This document shows, one piece after another, positions 17,552 to 24,596 of a DNA stretch of 64,000 bases. The DNA comes from Chryseobacterium indoltheticum. Its GTDB lineage: Bacteria > Bacteroidota > Bacteroidia > Flavobacteriales > Weeksellaceae. The stretch spans positions 3,968,001 through 4,032,000 of the forward strand of contig NZ_CP033929.1 of assembly GCF_003815915.1 (NCBI RefSeq). Reading direction: 5' to 3'. Numbering within the stretch: the first letter of the stretch is position 1; each line of letters opens with the position of its first letter. The position numbers and the translations under genes are program-made. The notes beneath the pieces are model-generated. The model searched no databases. It saw only the letters and a list, made by a program, of their open reading frames with translations, and was not told where the DNA came from.

Positions 17552-18259
17552 TTACCGTGTAACTTCTTTAGCATCTATTCTGTTGTTTTCTATATCATCT
17601 AAAGTATACGAGTTATACACAAAGTCTTTTCCATACAAATCCTTCGCATATTCTTCAATAGTTTGTCTAAAACCTGCTTTTTTACGGATTTCATTTATCT
17701 TTTTCGGATTTTTTATCGGCCAAATAATATCTTCCGTTTGGTAACCTTTTCCGTTTTTTTCATAATAAGTGCTATGACCTTGGGTACCATAAATTTGCTC
17801 TTTTCCATTCTCCATCAAATAACGATCTTCCATCATGGCAACTAAACTGAATGGAAGTTCTCCTTTCTTTTCTGCTTCTTTTATGATCGGCAAATATTTC
17901 TCAATTTTATCTGAATGTTGAATGATATACCAAGCTGCTGTGTTTGTAGGTTCTCCTACAAGCGTCTTACCCGGATATCCATATTCTGAAATAATTTTGT
18001 CAATTTTGCGAATATTGATACTGTCTTGCGTCGCTACAAGCTGCCAATCTTCACTCTTGAAATCTTCTTCATCGATATTCAAGCTTTTTAATATTTCACT
18101 TTTTTTGGCAGATGTAATTCCATTGTCAAATAGTTTTCTGTATGTTTGATCCAACCTTAAAATTTCGTCGAGCTCTTTTTTCAGTTCTTCATTTTTGGCT
18201 TGGCTAAAAGCATTTGAAAAACCGAATATTAAGAGAAATAAAAAGCCTTTTTTTTTCAT
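17552..18259 (-). CDS. Secreted DUF6624-like protein
   Basis: The 235-residue protein has a signal peptide ending near residue 19 (SNAFSQ). It then shows DQTYRKLFD, ISEYGYPGKTLVG, AAWYIIQHSDKIEKYLP and MMEDRYLMENGKEQIYGTQ, a pattern I associate with DUF6624, whose function is unknown. It interrupts the paa operon between paaJ and paaI and has no evident link to phenylacetate metabolism. Its flanks carry the two halves of one A-type hairpin element (17417-17427 and 18278-18288), so it looks like a later insertion into an existing spacer. Confidence 0.75.
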   Translation of the reverse strand: MKKKGFLFLLIFGFSNAFSQAKNEELKKELDEILRLDQTYRKLFDNGITSAKKSEILKSLNIDEEDFKSEDWQLVATQDSINIRKIDKIISEYGYPGKTLVGEPTNTAAWYIIQHSDKIEKYLPIIKEAEKKGELPFSLVAMMEDRYLMENGKEQIYGTQGHSTYYEKNGKGYQTEDIIWPIKNPKKINEIRKKAGFRQTIEEYAKDLYGKDFVYNSYTLDDIENNRIDAKEVTR

Positions 18260-18264
18260 TGAAT

Positions 18265-18297
18265 TGCTGATAAATTATTACATTGCTACATTGAGCT
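18265..18297. repeat. Right half of a split spacer hairpin (paaI side)
   Basis: TTACATTGCTA (18278-18288) pairs perfectly with 17417-17427. The neighbouring words (AAATTATTACATTGCTACATT) match the right arm of intact A-type elements. Confidence 0.65.
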
Positions 18298-18710
18298 TAC
18301 AGCTCAATTACTTTTTTTCCGATTTTATAAACTGTTCCGACGAATTTTGCAATCATTTCTTGATTTTGATTGGTAATTTTAATGTCGTAAACAGCGGTTT
18401 TTCTTGTATCATTTACCAGCATACTTTCTGCTCTGAAGACATCGCCTTCTTTCCCGGCTTTGGTAAAATTAATAATGCAGTTTAAAGCAACTGCCGCATC
18501 GCCGGTATTATTAGACGAAAATGCCAACGCGGAATCCGCAAAAGCAAAGGTAACGCCTCCGTGAACGGTTTTCAACCCATTAATCATTTCTTTTTTGATG
18601 GGCATTTCTATTAAACAATAATTTTCTTTGACTTCGATCATTTTGATATTCATCCATTGGGAAAAATAATCCTGATCAAACATATATTCTGCAACCTGTC
18701 TTGGATTCAT
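18297..18710 (-). CDS. paaI: PaaI hotdog-fold acyl-CoA thioesterase
   Basis: The 137-residue hotdog-fold protein has the PaaI signature KTVHGGVTFAFADSALAFSSN (about 47-67), with the HGG turn and catalytic Asp. PaaI hydrolyses ring-hydroxylated phenylacetyl-CoA and related esters and so relieves CoA trapping in the pathway. It starts MNPRQVAEYMF. The stop of the upstream 104-residue gene is only 2 bp away, so the two are likely translationally coupled. Confidence 0.92.
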   Translation of the reverse strand: MNPRQVAEYMFDQDYFSQWMNIKMIEVKENYCLIEMPIKKEMINGLKTVHGGVTFAFADSALAFSSNNTGDAAVALNCIINFTKAGKEGDVFRAESMLVNDTRKTAVYDIKITNQNQEMIAKFVGTVYKIGKKVIEL

Positions 18711-18712
18711 TT

Positions 18713-19027
18713 TTAATTTCTGCTTGTTAATTTTTCATATAATTCATCAGCCAATTTATCGTAAACGCTCATGGTTTTACCAAGAATTATCTGTTGGTTT
18801 GAAAGATTTTCTGAGTTTGATGGGTTTTCGGTTGGATAAAGAGCATTTAAATCAATGCCATTTTCAACAGCTAATCTTTTGATAAGCTCTTTATATTTTT
18901 CATTAAATCTTCCTAATAAATCAAGCTTTTTCTTATCATCATTTATTGAAGAAAGTTCCTGAATTAAATATTCTTTTTCAATGAGAAGCCTTGTTTCCAA
19001 TTCGGCTCTGAATCCATCTATATCCAT
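18713..19027 (-). CDS. Small helical protein in the paa operon, unknown function
   Basis: This 104-residue protein is rich in charged residues. Residues 1-55 probably form an amphipathic or coiled-coil helix pair (RAELETRLLIEKEYLIQELS and KKKLDLLGRFNEKYKELIKR). There is no signal peptide, membrane segment or cysteine motif. I recognise no family. Its 2-bp spacing to paaI and its place between paaH and paaI make co-expression with the pathway certain in practice, but its role is unknown. Confidence 0.65.
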   Translation of the reverse strand: MDIDGFRAELETRLLIEKEYLIQELSSINDDKKKLDLLGRFNEKYKELIKRLAVENGIDLNALYPTENPSNSENLSNQQIILGKTMSVYDKLADELYEKLTSRN

Positions 19028-19029
19028 AA

Positions 19030-19114
19030 TATTAATTTGAAAATGAAATAAATTTGAGAATTTGAAAATGGAAACCTGTGTTAATCAATTTTCAAATTAG
19101 CACATTTTCAAATT
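19030..19114. repeat. Spacer hairpin element C1 (upstream of the 104-aa gene)
   Basis: AATTTGAAAATG (19059-19070) pairs perfectly with CATTTTCAAATT (19103-19114). Related words (AATTTGAAAATG at 19035, AATTTGAGAA at 19051, CAATTTTCAAATT at 19086) make both arms tandem-like. It fills the spacer after paaH. Confidence 0.8.
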
Positions 19115-19116
19115 GT

Positions 19117-20250
19117 CTAATTCAATTTACGTAGCAACGGGCTTTGTCTGTATCTTTCTTCCTGATATTCTTCGTAAAGATTTTGCAGGGTTTCAGAGAT
19201 TTTTGCATATCCGATTTCTTTTCCCCAAGCCAATAATCCTTTTGGATAGTTTACACCTTTTTGCATGGCTAATTCAAGATCTTCATCGTTTGCAACACCT
19301 AATCTTTTTGCTTCAACCGCTTCATTGATTAGCATCGAAATAATTCTTAAAAATATTTGTTGATAAAGAGTCTCTTCTTTTTGAGCAACAGGTTTTTCGG
19401 CGCCTTCAGAATAATCATAAAAGCCTTTTCCTGTTTTTCTGCCATGAAGTTTTGCTTCAGACATTCTTTGCTGAAGAAGAGATGGTTTGTATTTGGGGTC
19501 GTAGAAATATTCGTTGTAAACTGTTTTTGTTACCGAAAAATTCACATCAACACCAATTAAATCCATTAATTCAAAAGGTCCCATTTTGAAGTTTCCAATT
19601 GTCTTCATGGCATCATCAACCTGTTCTACCGTTGCGATGTTTTCTTCAACGATTCTCAAGCCTTCCCCATAGTAAGGGCGAGCAATCCTATTAACAATAA
19701 ATCCGGGAATATCCTTTGCAATAACGGGAGTTTTACCCCAATCTTTCATGAGGTTGTACATTTTTTCGGCTAAAGATTTTTCTGTAAGGAGAGATGGAAT
19801 AATCTCAACTAAAGGCATCAAAGGAGCCGGATTGAAAAAGTGAATTCCGATAAAACGTTCCGGTTTTTGTAATTCCGCACCAAGAGAGGTAATGGAAATA
19901 GATGATGTATTGGAACCAATCACACAGCTTTCTGAAACGTGTTTCTCTAATTCTGTGAAGACTTTGGTTTTAATTTCTTTATTTTCGATGATGGCTTCAA
20001 TGATTAATTCACAATCTTTAAAGTCCTTCAGTTCTGTAGCGATGGAAATATTAGATAAAATTTCAACCATTTTTTCTGAAGAAATTTTCTGCTTATCAAC
20101 CAATCTGGTCAATGTTTTTTCCAAACCTACGGTTGCCGTTTCTACTTGTTTTGCATTGGCGTCATAGACCCAAACTTTGCATCCGTTCGTTGCGGCTACT
20201 TGTGCGATACCAATTCCCATAGTTCCGGCACCGATAATTCCTACGTTCAT
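19117..20250 (-). CDS. paaH: 3-hydroxyacyl-CoA dehydrogenase of the phenylacetate pathway
   Basis: The 377-residue NAD-dependent dehydrogenase starts with a Rossmann fold (VGIIGAGTMGIGIAQVA, residues 3-19). The catalytic His segment GIHFFNPAPLMPLVEII follows, and then the C-terminal helical domain (GPFELMDLIGVDVN; ARPYYGEGLRIVEEN). PaaH oxidises 3-hydroxyadipyl-CoA to 3-oxoadipyl-CoA, the substrate of PaaJ. It is shorter than E. coli PaaH (about 475 residues) because it lacks the second C-terminal domain repeat, as in many Bacteroidota. Operon position supports the name over a general 3-hydroxybutyryl-CoA dehydrogenase. Confidence 0.88.
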   Translation of the reverse strand: MNVGIIGAGTMGIGIAQVAATNGCKVWVYDANAKQVETATVGLEKTLTRLVDKQKISSEKMVEILSNISIATELKDFKDCELIIEAIIENKEIKTKVFTELEKHVSESCVIGSNTSSISITSLGAELQKPERFIGIHFFNPAPLMPLVEIIPSLLTEKSLAEKMYNLMKDWGKTPVIAKDIPGFIVNRIARPYYGEGLRIVEENIATVEQVDDAMKTIGNFKMGPFELMDLIGVDVNFSVTKTVYNEYFYDPKYKPSLLQQRMSEAKLHGRKTGKGFYDYSEGAEKPVAQKEETLYQQIFLRIISMLINEAVEAKRLGVANDEDLELAMQKGVNYPKGLLAWGKEIGYAKISETLQNLYEEYQEERYRQSPLLRKLN

Positions 20251-20263
20251 ATTTTTTTATAGA

Positions 20264-20330
20264 TGTTAGAAGTTAGAAGTTAGAAGTTAGATTAATACTA
20301 ATTTCTAACCTCTAATATCTAAATTCTATA
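20264..20330. repeat. Spacer hairpin element B1 (paaG-paaH), GTTAGAA tandem arms
   Basis: GTTAGAA is repeated almost four times (20265-20291). It faces a right arm of TTCTAAC, CTCTAAT and ATCTAAATTC (20303-20327). The arms are complementary and short tandem words make up both. Confidence 0.85.
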
Positions 20331-20334
20331 ATTC

Positions 20335-21135
20335 TTATTTCCCTTTATATTCAGGTTTTCTTTTTTGTAAAAAGGCTTGTACCCCTTCTTTGAAATCTTC
20401 TGTTTCGGCAGCTACCTGCTGTAAATCTCCTTCCAGTTCCAACTGTTCTTTCAAAGTGTTGTTGTAAGAATGGGCGAAGGCTTTTTTGGTTAATTTTAAA
20501 CCAACAGTTGGCATATTTGATACTTTTTCTAAAATTTCCATTGATTTTGAATTGAATTCTTCCTCCGTGAAAACCTCAGCAATCAAACCATACGATTTTG
20601 ATTCTTCAGCTGATAATTTTTTGCCAGTAAATGCTAAATAGTTTGCTAGTTGTCTTCCCAATAATTTAGGCAAGAAATAAGTACCTCCCGTATCAGGAAT
20701 TAACCCAATATTTGAAAATGCCTGAGAAAAATATGCTTTATTATTAGCTAAAACAAAGTCACATATTAAAGCCAACATTGCTCCAGCTCCAACAGCAGGA
20801 CCATTGACCAAAGCCACAACAGGTTTTTTGCAACGTGTAATTTCGAGTACCAAAGGATTGTAATAATCCGTCACAATTCTTCTGATAATATCGTCATCAT
20901 GATGGTCGTTGCCTTGTACGAAAGCATCATCTAAGTTTTGACCTGAGCAAAAAGCTCTTCCTCTTCCTGAAATCGCTACACATCTTACCGTAGGATCATC
21001 ACTGCATTCTTTTATAAAATCTTTTAGATCTCCCAAAGATGGCTTTGTAAGCGCATTCATCGTTTCAGGCTGATTGAGGTAAGCAATTTTCAGCTTTCCG
21101 TCAAAATGTGACTCAATATCGAGTTGTGTGTACAT
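20335..21135 (-). CDS. paaG: Phenylacetyl-CoA epoxide isomerase (crotonase family)
   Basis: The 266-residue crotonase-fold protein has GRGRAFCSGQNLDDAF (about 58-73) and GAGAMLALICDFVLAN followed by SNIGLIPDTGGTYFLP (about 138-153). The Asp in IPDTGG and the absence of a Glu in the first active-site loop are typical of PaaG. PaaG converts the ring 1,2-epoxide of phenylacetyl-CoA into oxepin-CoA, the substrate of PaaZ, and also shifts a double bond later in the pathway. It lies between paaD and paaH, as expected. Confidence 0.9.
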   Translation of the reverse strand: MYTQLDIESHFDGKLKIAYLNQPETMNALTKPSLGDLKDFIKECSDDPTVRCVAISGRGRAFCSGQNLDDAFVQGNDHHDDDIIRRIVTDYYNPLVLEITRCKKPVVALVNGPAVGAGAMLALICDFVLANNKAYFSQAFSNIGLIPDTGGTYFLPKLLGRQLANYLAFTGKKLSAEESKSYGLIAEVFTEEEFNSKSMEILEKVSNMPTVGLKLTKKAFAHSYNNTLKEQLELEGDLQQVAAETEDFKEGVQAFLQKRKPEYKGK

Positions 21136-21175
21136 AGTTTTATTTTTTTATAATTAATGTAAATTTACGCATAAA

Positions 21176-21262
21176 AATGTAGCAATGTATCAGTTTACCA
21201 GTCTAACAATATTTGCCGCATTCAAAATTGTTACATTTTTACATTGCTAAATTGTTACATTA
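21176..21262. repeat. Spacer hairpin element A4 (paaD-paaG), without GCTTCGACA core
   Basis: The left words AGCAATGTATCAGTTTACCA and TCTAACAAT (21181-21210) face the right words ATTGTTACATTTTTACATTG and CTAAATTGTTACAT (21227-21260). The central part is ATTTGCCGCATTC instead of the GCTTCGACA core. The element fills the 128-bp spacer. Confidence 0.75.
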
Positions 21263-21264
21263 AT

Positions 21265-21729
21265 CTAGTGGCATTTAAAATAATCAAAAGGCTCTAAACA
21301 GTCTAAGCATTGATACGAAGCCTTACACAAAGTAGACCCAAACCTGCTTATTTGTTTTGAATTCATCGAACCACAACGAGGACATTTTTTCGGTTTCCCG
21401 ATGTGATGTTCGTCGGCTCCTTTTTCGGGAGGTGAAATTCCGTACACACGGAGTTTTTCTCTCGCTTCATCTGTCAACCAATCTGTCGTCCAAATCGGAA
21501 ACATTTTGGTAACCACTTTTGCATTCCAACCGTTTTCTTTCATCAATTTGATGATGTCTTCCTCGATGGTAAACATAGCGGGACAGGCAGAATAAGTCGG
21601 CGTAATCGTTACTTCACAAGAATTATCGCTCGTAACTTTAGCTTCTCTTACAATGCCCAATTCCACGATATTGATTACCGGAATTTCCGGATCGGGAACG
21701 AGTTCTAATATTTCTAAAGGATTTTTCAA
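21265..21729 (-). CDS. paaD: Phenylacetyl-CoA epoxidase subunit PaaD
   Basis: The 154-residue protein has a MIP18/DUF59 domain (LVPDPEIPVINIVELGIV at 10-27, TITPTYSACPAM with the conserved Cys). A C-terminal zinc-ribbon-like segment, CPRCGS...CLDCLEPFDYFKCH, distinguishes PaaD from SufT. PaaD is thought to help assemble the iron centre of the PaaABCE epoxidase. In many operons it directly follows paaC. Here a 175-residue gene of unknown function lies between them. Confidence 0.93.
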   Translation of the reverse strand: MKNPLEILELVPDPEIPVINIVELGIVREAKVTSDNSCEVTITPTYSACPAMFTIEEDIIKLMKENGWNAKVVTKMFPIWTTDWLTDEAREKLRVYGISPPEKGADEHHIGKPKKCPRCGSMNSKQISRFGSTLCKASYQCLDCLEPFDYFKCH

Positions 21730-21794
21730 TCTTTTCTAATGTGAAAGTTTATATTAATCTTACTACTAAAGATTACTAATTTTAAAAGTGCAAT

Positions 21795-22322
21795 TCAAAA
21801 AATAGAATCCCAAATTTTATTCTGTTTTAAAATTAAATCCTCAATATTTATTTTTTGATATAATTCATTATAAATCTCAAATTTCTCAAACCAAATTTTC
21901 ATCTCAATATCTTCATTAAGATCCTCTTGAAATAATTCAATTGAATCGTGGTTATCATAACTCTGACATTTTATATAATCAAAGCTGCAATTCTTAAAAT
22001 TAAAATTTGACTTTTCTACGTTTATAAAATTCCATCCATAGATATCTTTATTTATAAATTTGTCAACGTAACTTGAAATTTCATTTGGCGTAATTTTTTT
22101 TACTTTTATAATATTTCCTGCTTTCTCAGAATATTTTGCAACAAATCTAAAAACATTTTCAAACTTAAAATTTGTAATATTTGGAGTTTCATTGTCACTT
22201 TCTCTTAAAAGATCGAATTTGCAGCATATATAATTTTCGATTTCATTAAACTCAATATTAATTATTGCCGCTTCATTAAGAATTGTATTCAAACCCTCTT
22301 TGATCTCTTTTGATATAACCAT
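21795..22322 (-). CDS. Hypothetical protein inserted between paaC and paaD
   Basis: This 175-residue soluble protein is rich in Asn, Lys, Ile, Glu and Phe (FNFKNCSFDYIKCQSYDNHD), and its codons are visibly more AT-rich than the paa genes around it. I see no signal peptide, membrane helix or known motif. The acidic, Trp/Phe-spotted composition recalls small immunity-like or orphan proteins of Flavobacteriia, but that is weak. Its spacers (37 and 65 bp) lack the word-hairpin elements found in most other long spacers of this operon, which fits a late insertion. A role in phenylacetate degradation is unsupported. Confidence 0.65.
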   Translation of the reverse strand: MVISKEIKEGLNTILNEAAIINIEFNEIENYICCKFDLLRESDNETPNITNFKFENVFRFVAKYSEKAGNIIKVKKITPNEISSYVDKFINKDIYGWNFINVEKSNFNFKNCSFDYIKCQSYDNHDSIELFQEDLNEDIEMKIWFEKFEIYNELYQKINIEDLILKQNKIWDSIF

Positions 22323-22359
22323 TTTAATAAATTATTTCAAACCTCACAAGCCGGTAAAA

Positions 22360-23109
22360 CTACCACGTACATCCCGGATACGCTCTCTGCATATACTGCA
22401 ATTCACAAAGCATAAATCCGAAATATTCGGTGTGGTATCCTGTTCTTGATTTTGGCTGCATGAAATGATCTGTCGGATATTCTAATCCAAAATCTGCAAA
22501 ATCTTTTTCTGTGATCGAGATAAACTGATTGTACAATTCATCAACATTCGGAGTGATATTTAAAGCAATTAAATCATCTTCTCCTTCTACTTTTGCAAAT
22601 AAGCCTTTTGTGTACTCCCAAACATTTTCGATGGCTTTTACCAAACGATTTTTACTTTCATCAGTTCCCTGAGCGAAAATTTTCATCCAAGATGCAGCGT
22701 GAGTATAGTGGTATCTCACTTCTTTCAAAGATTTTTGAGCAAGAGCAGAAAGTTCTTCATCTGCAGAATTTGACAATGCTTCGTACATTAATTTCTGATA
22801 CACAGAAAAAACATACACTTTAAGAATTGTCTGTGCATAATCTTCATTTGGAAGCTCGGTTAAATGGGCATTCAGATATTCATGTTCGTATCTTAAAAAT
22901 GCCAAATCATCTTCACTTTTACCGTTATCGGCAACTCTTGAGGCATAAACGTAGAAGTTATTTGCCTGTCCAAGTTCGTCCAAAGCGATGTTTGTCAATG
23001 CAATATCTTCCTCCAAATAAGGACCTTCACCGCACCAAGCAGACAAACGCTGTCCCATGATGAAACTGTCGTCCGCTAATTTTAATAAATAATTATATAA
23101 TGGGTTCAT
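22360..23109 (-). CDS. paaC: Phenylacetyl-CoA epoxidase subunit PaaC
   Basis: The 249-residue ferritin-like protein starts LYNYLLKLADDSFIMGQRLSAWCGEGPYLEEDIALTNIALDELGQA, the PaaC signature, and ends MLCELQYMQRAYPGCTW. PaaC is the structural partner of the catalytic PaaA in the epoxidase complex and does not bind a di-iron centre itself. It lies 72 bp after paaB, with a hairpin element in the spacer. Family and context agree. Confidence 0.95.
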   Translation of the reverse strand: MNPLYNYLLKLADDSFIMGQRLSAWCGEGPYLEEDIALTNIALDELGQANNFYVYASRVADNGKSEDDLAFLRYEHEYLNAHLTELPNEDYAQTILKVYVFSVYQKLMYEALSNSADEELSALAQKSLKEVRYHYTHAASWMKIFAQGTDESKNRLVKAIENVWEYTKGLFAKVEGEDDLIALNITPNVDELYNQFISITEKDFADFGLEYPTDHFMQPKSRTGYHTEYFGFMLCELQYMQRAYPGCTW

Positions 23110-23113
23110 TTTT

Positions 23114-23180
23114 TATAGAATTTAGAAATTAGAGGTTAGAAATTAGACTAAATTCTAGAATCTAACTTCTAACTTCTTTT
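23114..23180. repeat. Spacer hairpin element B2 (paaB-paaC), TTAGAAA-type arms
   Basis: The left words (TTTAGAAATTAGAGGTTAGA, AATTAGACTAAATT) face the right words (TCTAGAATCTAACTTCTAAC, TTCTTTT). The element belongs to the same word family as B1 but its units have diverged. Confidence 0.8.
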
Positions 23181-23181
23181 A

Positions 23182-23463
23182 TTACATATTTTTTACATCG
23201 TTTGGAATATCGTAAAACGTCGGGTGCCGGTACAATTTGTCATCAGCCGGATCAAAGAAAGCTTCTTTATCAATTCCTTCTGAAGTCACAATATATTTAC
23301 TTGGAACTACCCAAACAGAAGTTCCTTCTTTTCTTCTTGTATAAACGTCTCTTGCGTTCTGCAAAGCCATTTCTGCTGTTGGTGCCTGTACAATTCCAAC
23401 GTGTTTGTGAGATAATCCCGGTTTAGTCTGAATAAACACTTCCCACATATCTAAATTTGTCAT
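23182..23463 (-). CDS. paaB: Phenylacetyl-CoA epoxidase subunit PaaB
   Basis: The 93-residue protein starts MTNLDMWEVFIQTKPGLSHKHVG, followed by AEMALQNARDVYTRRKEGTSVWVV and a C-terminal DPADDKLYRHPTFY. All of these are diagnostic of PaaB. It is a small subunit that bridges PaaAC heterodimers in the multicomponent epoxidase. The length is normal. It lies between paaA and paaC. Confidence 0.96.
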   Translation of the reverse strand: MTNLDMWEVFIQTKPGLSHKHVGIVQAPTAEMALQNARDVYTRRKEGTSVWVVPSKYIVTSEGIDKEAFFDPADDKLYRHPTFYDIPNDVKNM

Positions 23464-23473
23464 AAATAAAATT

Positions 23474-23578
23474 AATTTAACAATGTATCAGTCTAACAAT
23501 TTACCAATTGAGATGCTTCGACAAGCTCAGCATGACAAATTGATTGTTACATTTTTACATTGGTATATTGTTACATTG
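23474..23578. repeat. Spacer hairpin element A3 (paaA-paaB), with GCTTCGACA core
   Basis: The left arm (AACAATGTATCAGTCTAAC, AATTTACCAATTGA) and the right arm (TTGATTGTTACATTTTTACA, TTGGTATATTGTTACATTG) flank the core at 23511-23537 (GATGCTTCGACAAGCTCAGC). This is the most complete copy of the A type. Confidence 0.8.
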
Positions 23579-24509
23579 AAATTTTTTCCTGTTTCTCTGC
23601 AAAAGCTGCAGCCGCTTCTTTCACCCAAAGGTTTTCTTGTTGCGCTTTCACTTTTGTCTGTAATCTTTTCTTGTTACAAGGTCCGTTTCCTTTTAAGATA
23701 GTCATGAATTCATCCCAAGGAAGCTCTCCGAAATCGTAATGCTGTCTTTCTTCATTCCATTTCAAATCTTTGTCTGGAATGGTTAATCCTAAGAATTCAG
23801 CCTGAGAAACCGTAACATCGATAAATCTCTGACGAAGACTGTCGTTACTTTCTCTTTTCACTCTGTAATTCATAGAGATTTTAGAGTTTGGCGAACTGTC
23901 ATCATTTGGACCAAACATCATTAAAGCCGGCCACCAGAAACGATTTAACGAAGCCTGAGCCATTTCTTTCTGCTGTTTTGTTCCACGGCAAAGTGCCATC
24001 AAAATCTCATAACCTTGTCTTTGGTGGAAAGATTCTTCTTTACAGATTTTTACCATCGCTCTTGAATAAGGACCATAAGAATTTCCCATCAACATTACCT
24101 GATTCATTATTGCAGCACCATCAACCAACCAACCGATCGCACCGATATCTGCCCAGCTTAATGTAGGATAGTTGAAAATACTTGAATATTTTGCTTTTCC
24201 TTCCAACATATCTTCGTAAGTTGCGTCTCTGTCAGCTCTGATGGTTCCGTTTCCTAAAGTTTCAGTTGCAGAATACAAGTATAAACCGTGACCCGCTTCA
24301 TCCTGAACTTTAGCTAAAAGAGCCATTTTTCTTCTCAATGAAGGTGCTCTGGAAATCCAGTTGGCTTCCGGCAACATTCCGACAATCTCAGAATGCGCGT
24401 GCTGTGAAATCTGACGAACCAATAGCTTTCTGTAATCATCGGGCATTACATCTTTTGGTTCTACTTTATTTTCGTCGTGTACGTATTGTACAAATTTTTC
24501 TAAATCCAT
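23571..24509 (-). CDS. paaA: Phenylacetyl-CoA epoxidase catalytic subunit PaaA
   Basis: The 312-residue di-iron protein has the two ExxH motifs expected in the active site: [16 protein letters not shown] (about 67-82) and [15 protein letters not shown] (about 156-170). PaaA inserts one oxygen atom into the aromatic ring of phenylacetyl-CoA to give the 1,2-epoxide, using electrons delivered by PaaE. The C-terminus, rich in Lys and Ala, extends slightly past the core. It lies between paaE and paaB. Confidence 0.96.
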   Translation of the reverse strand: MDLEKFVQYVHDENKVEPKDVMPDDYRKLLVRQISQHAHSEIVGMLPEANWISRAPSLRRKMALLAKVQDEAGHGLYLYSATETLGNGTIRADRDATYEDMLEGKAKYSSIFNYPTLSWADIGAIGWLVDGAAIMNQVMLMGNSYGPYSRAMVKICKEESFHQRQGYEILMALCRGTKQQKEMAQASLNRFWWPALMMFGPNDDSSPNSKISMNYRVKRESNDSLRQRFIDVTVSQAEFLGLTIPDKDLKWNEERQHYDFGELPWDEFMTILKGNGPCNKKRLQTKVKAQQENLWVKEAAAAFAEKQEKISM

Positions 24510-24517
24510 AATTTTTC

Positions 24518-24590
24518 CAATTTAGCAATGTATCAGTCTAGCAATTTACCAATGATTGTTACACTGGTAAATTGATATATTGTTACATTA
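24518..24590. repeat. Spacer hairpin element A5 (paaE-paaA), short form
   Basis: CAATTTACCA (24542-24551) pairs perfectly with TGGTAAATTG (24565-24574). It is flanked by further complementary words (TAGCAATGTATCAGTC against GATATATTGTTACATT). The GCTTCGACA core is absent, and a short ATGATTGTTACAC loop stands in its place. Confidence 0.85.
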
Positions 24591-24596
24591 ATTTAA

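Noticed and set aside
17417..18288. DUF6624 gene as a transposon with 11-bp terminal inverted repeats
   Set aside because: There is no transposase, no target-site duplication was found, and the repeats match the arms of neighbouring spacer hairpins, so a split hairpin explains them better. It is kept as an alternative only.
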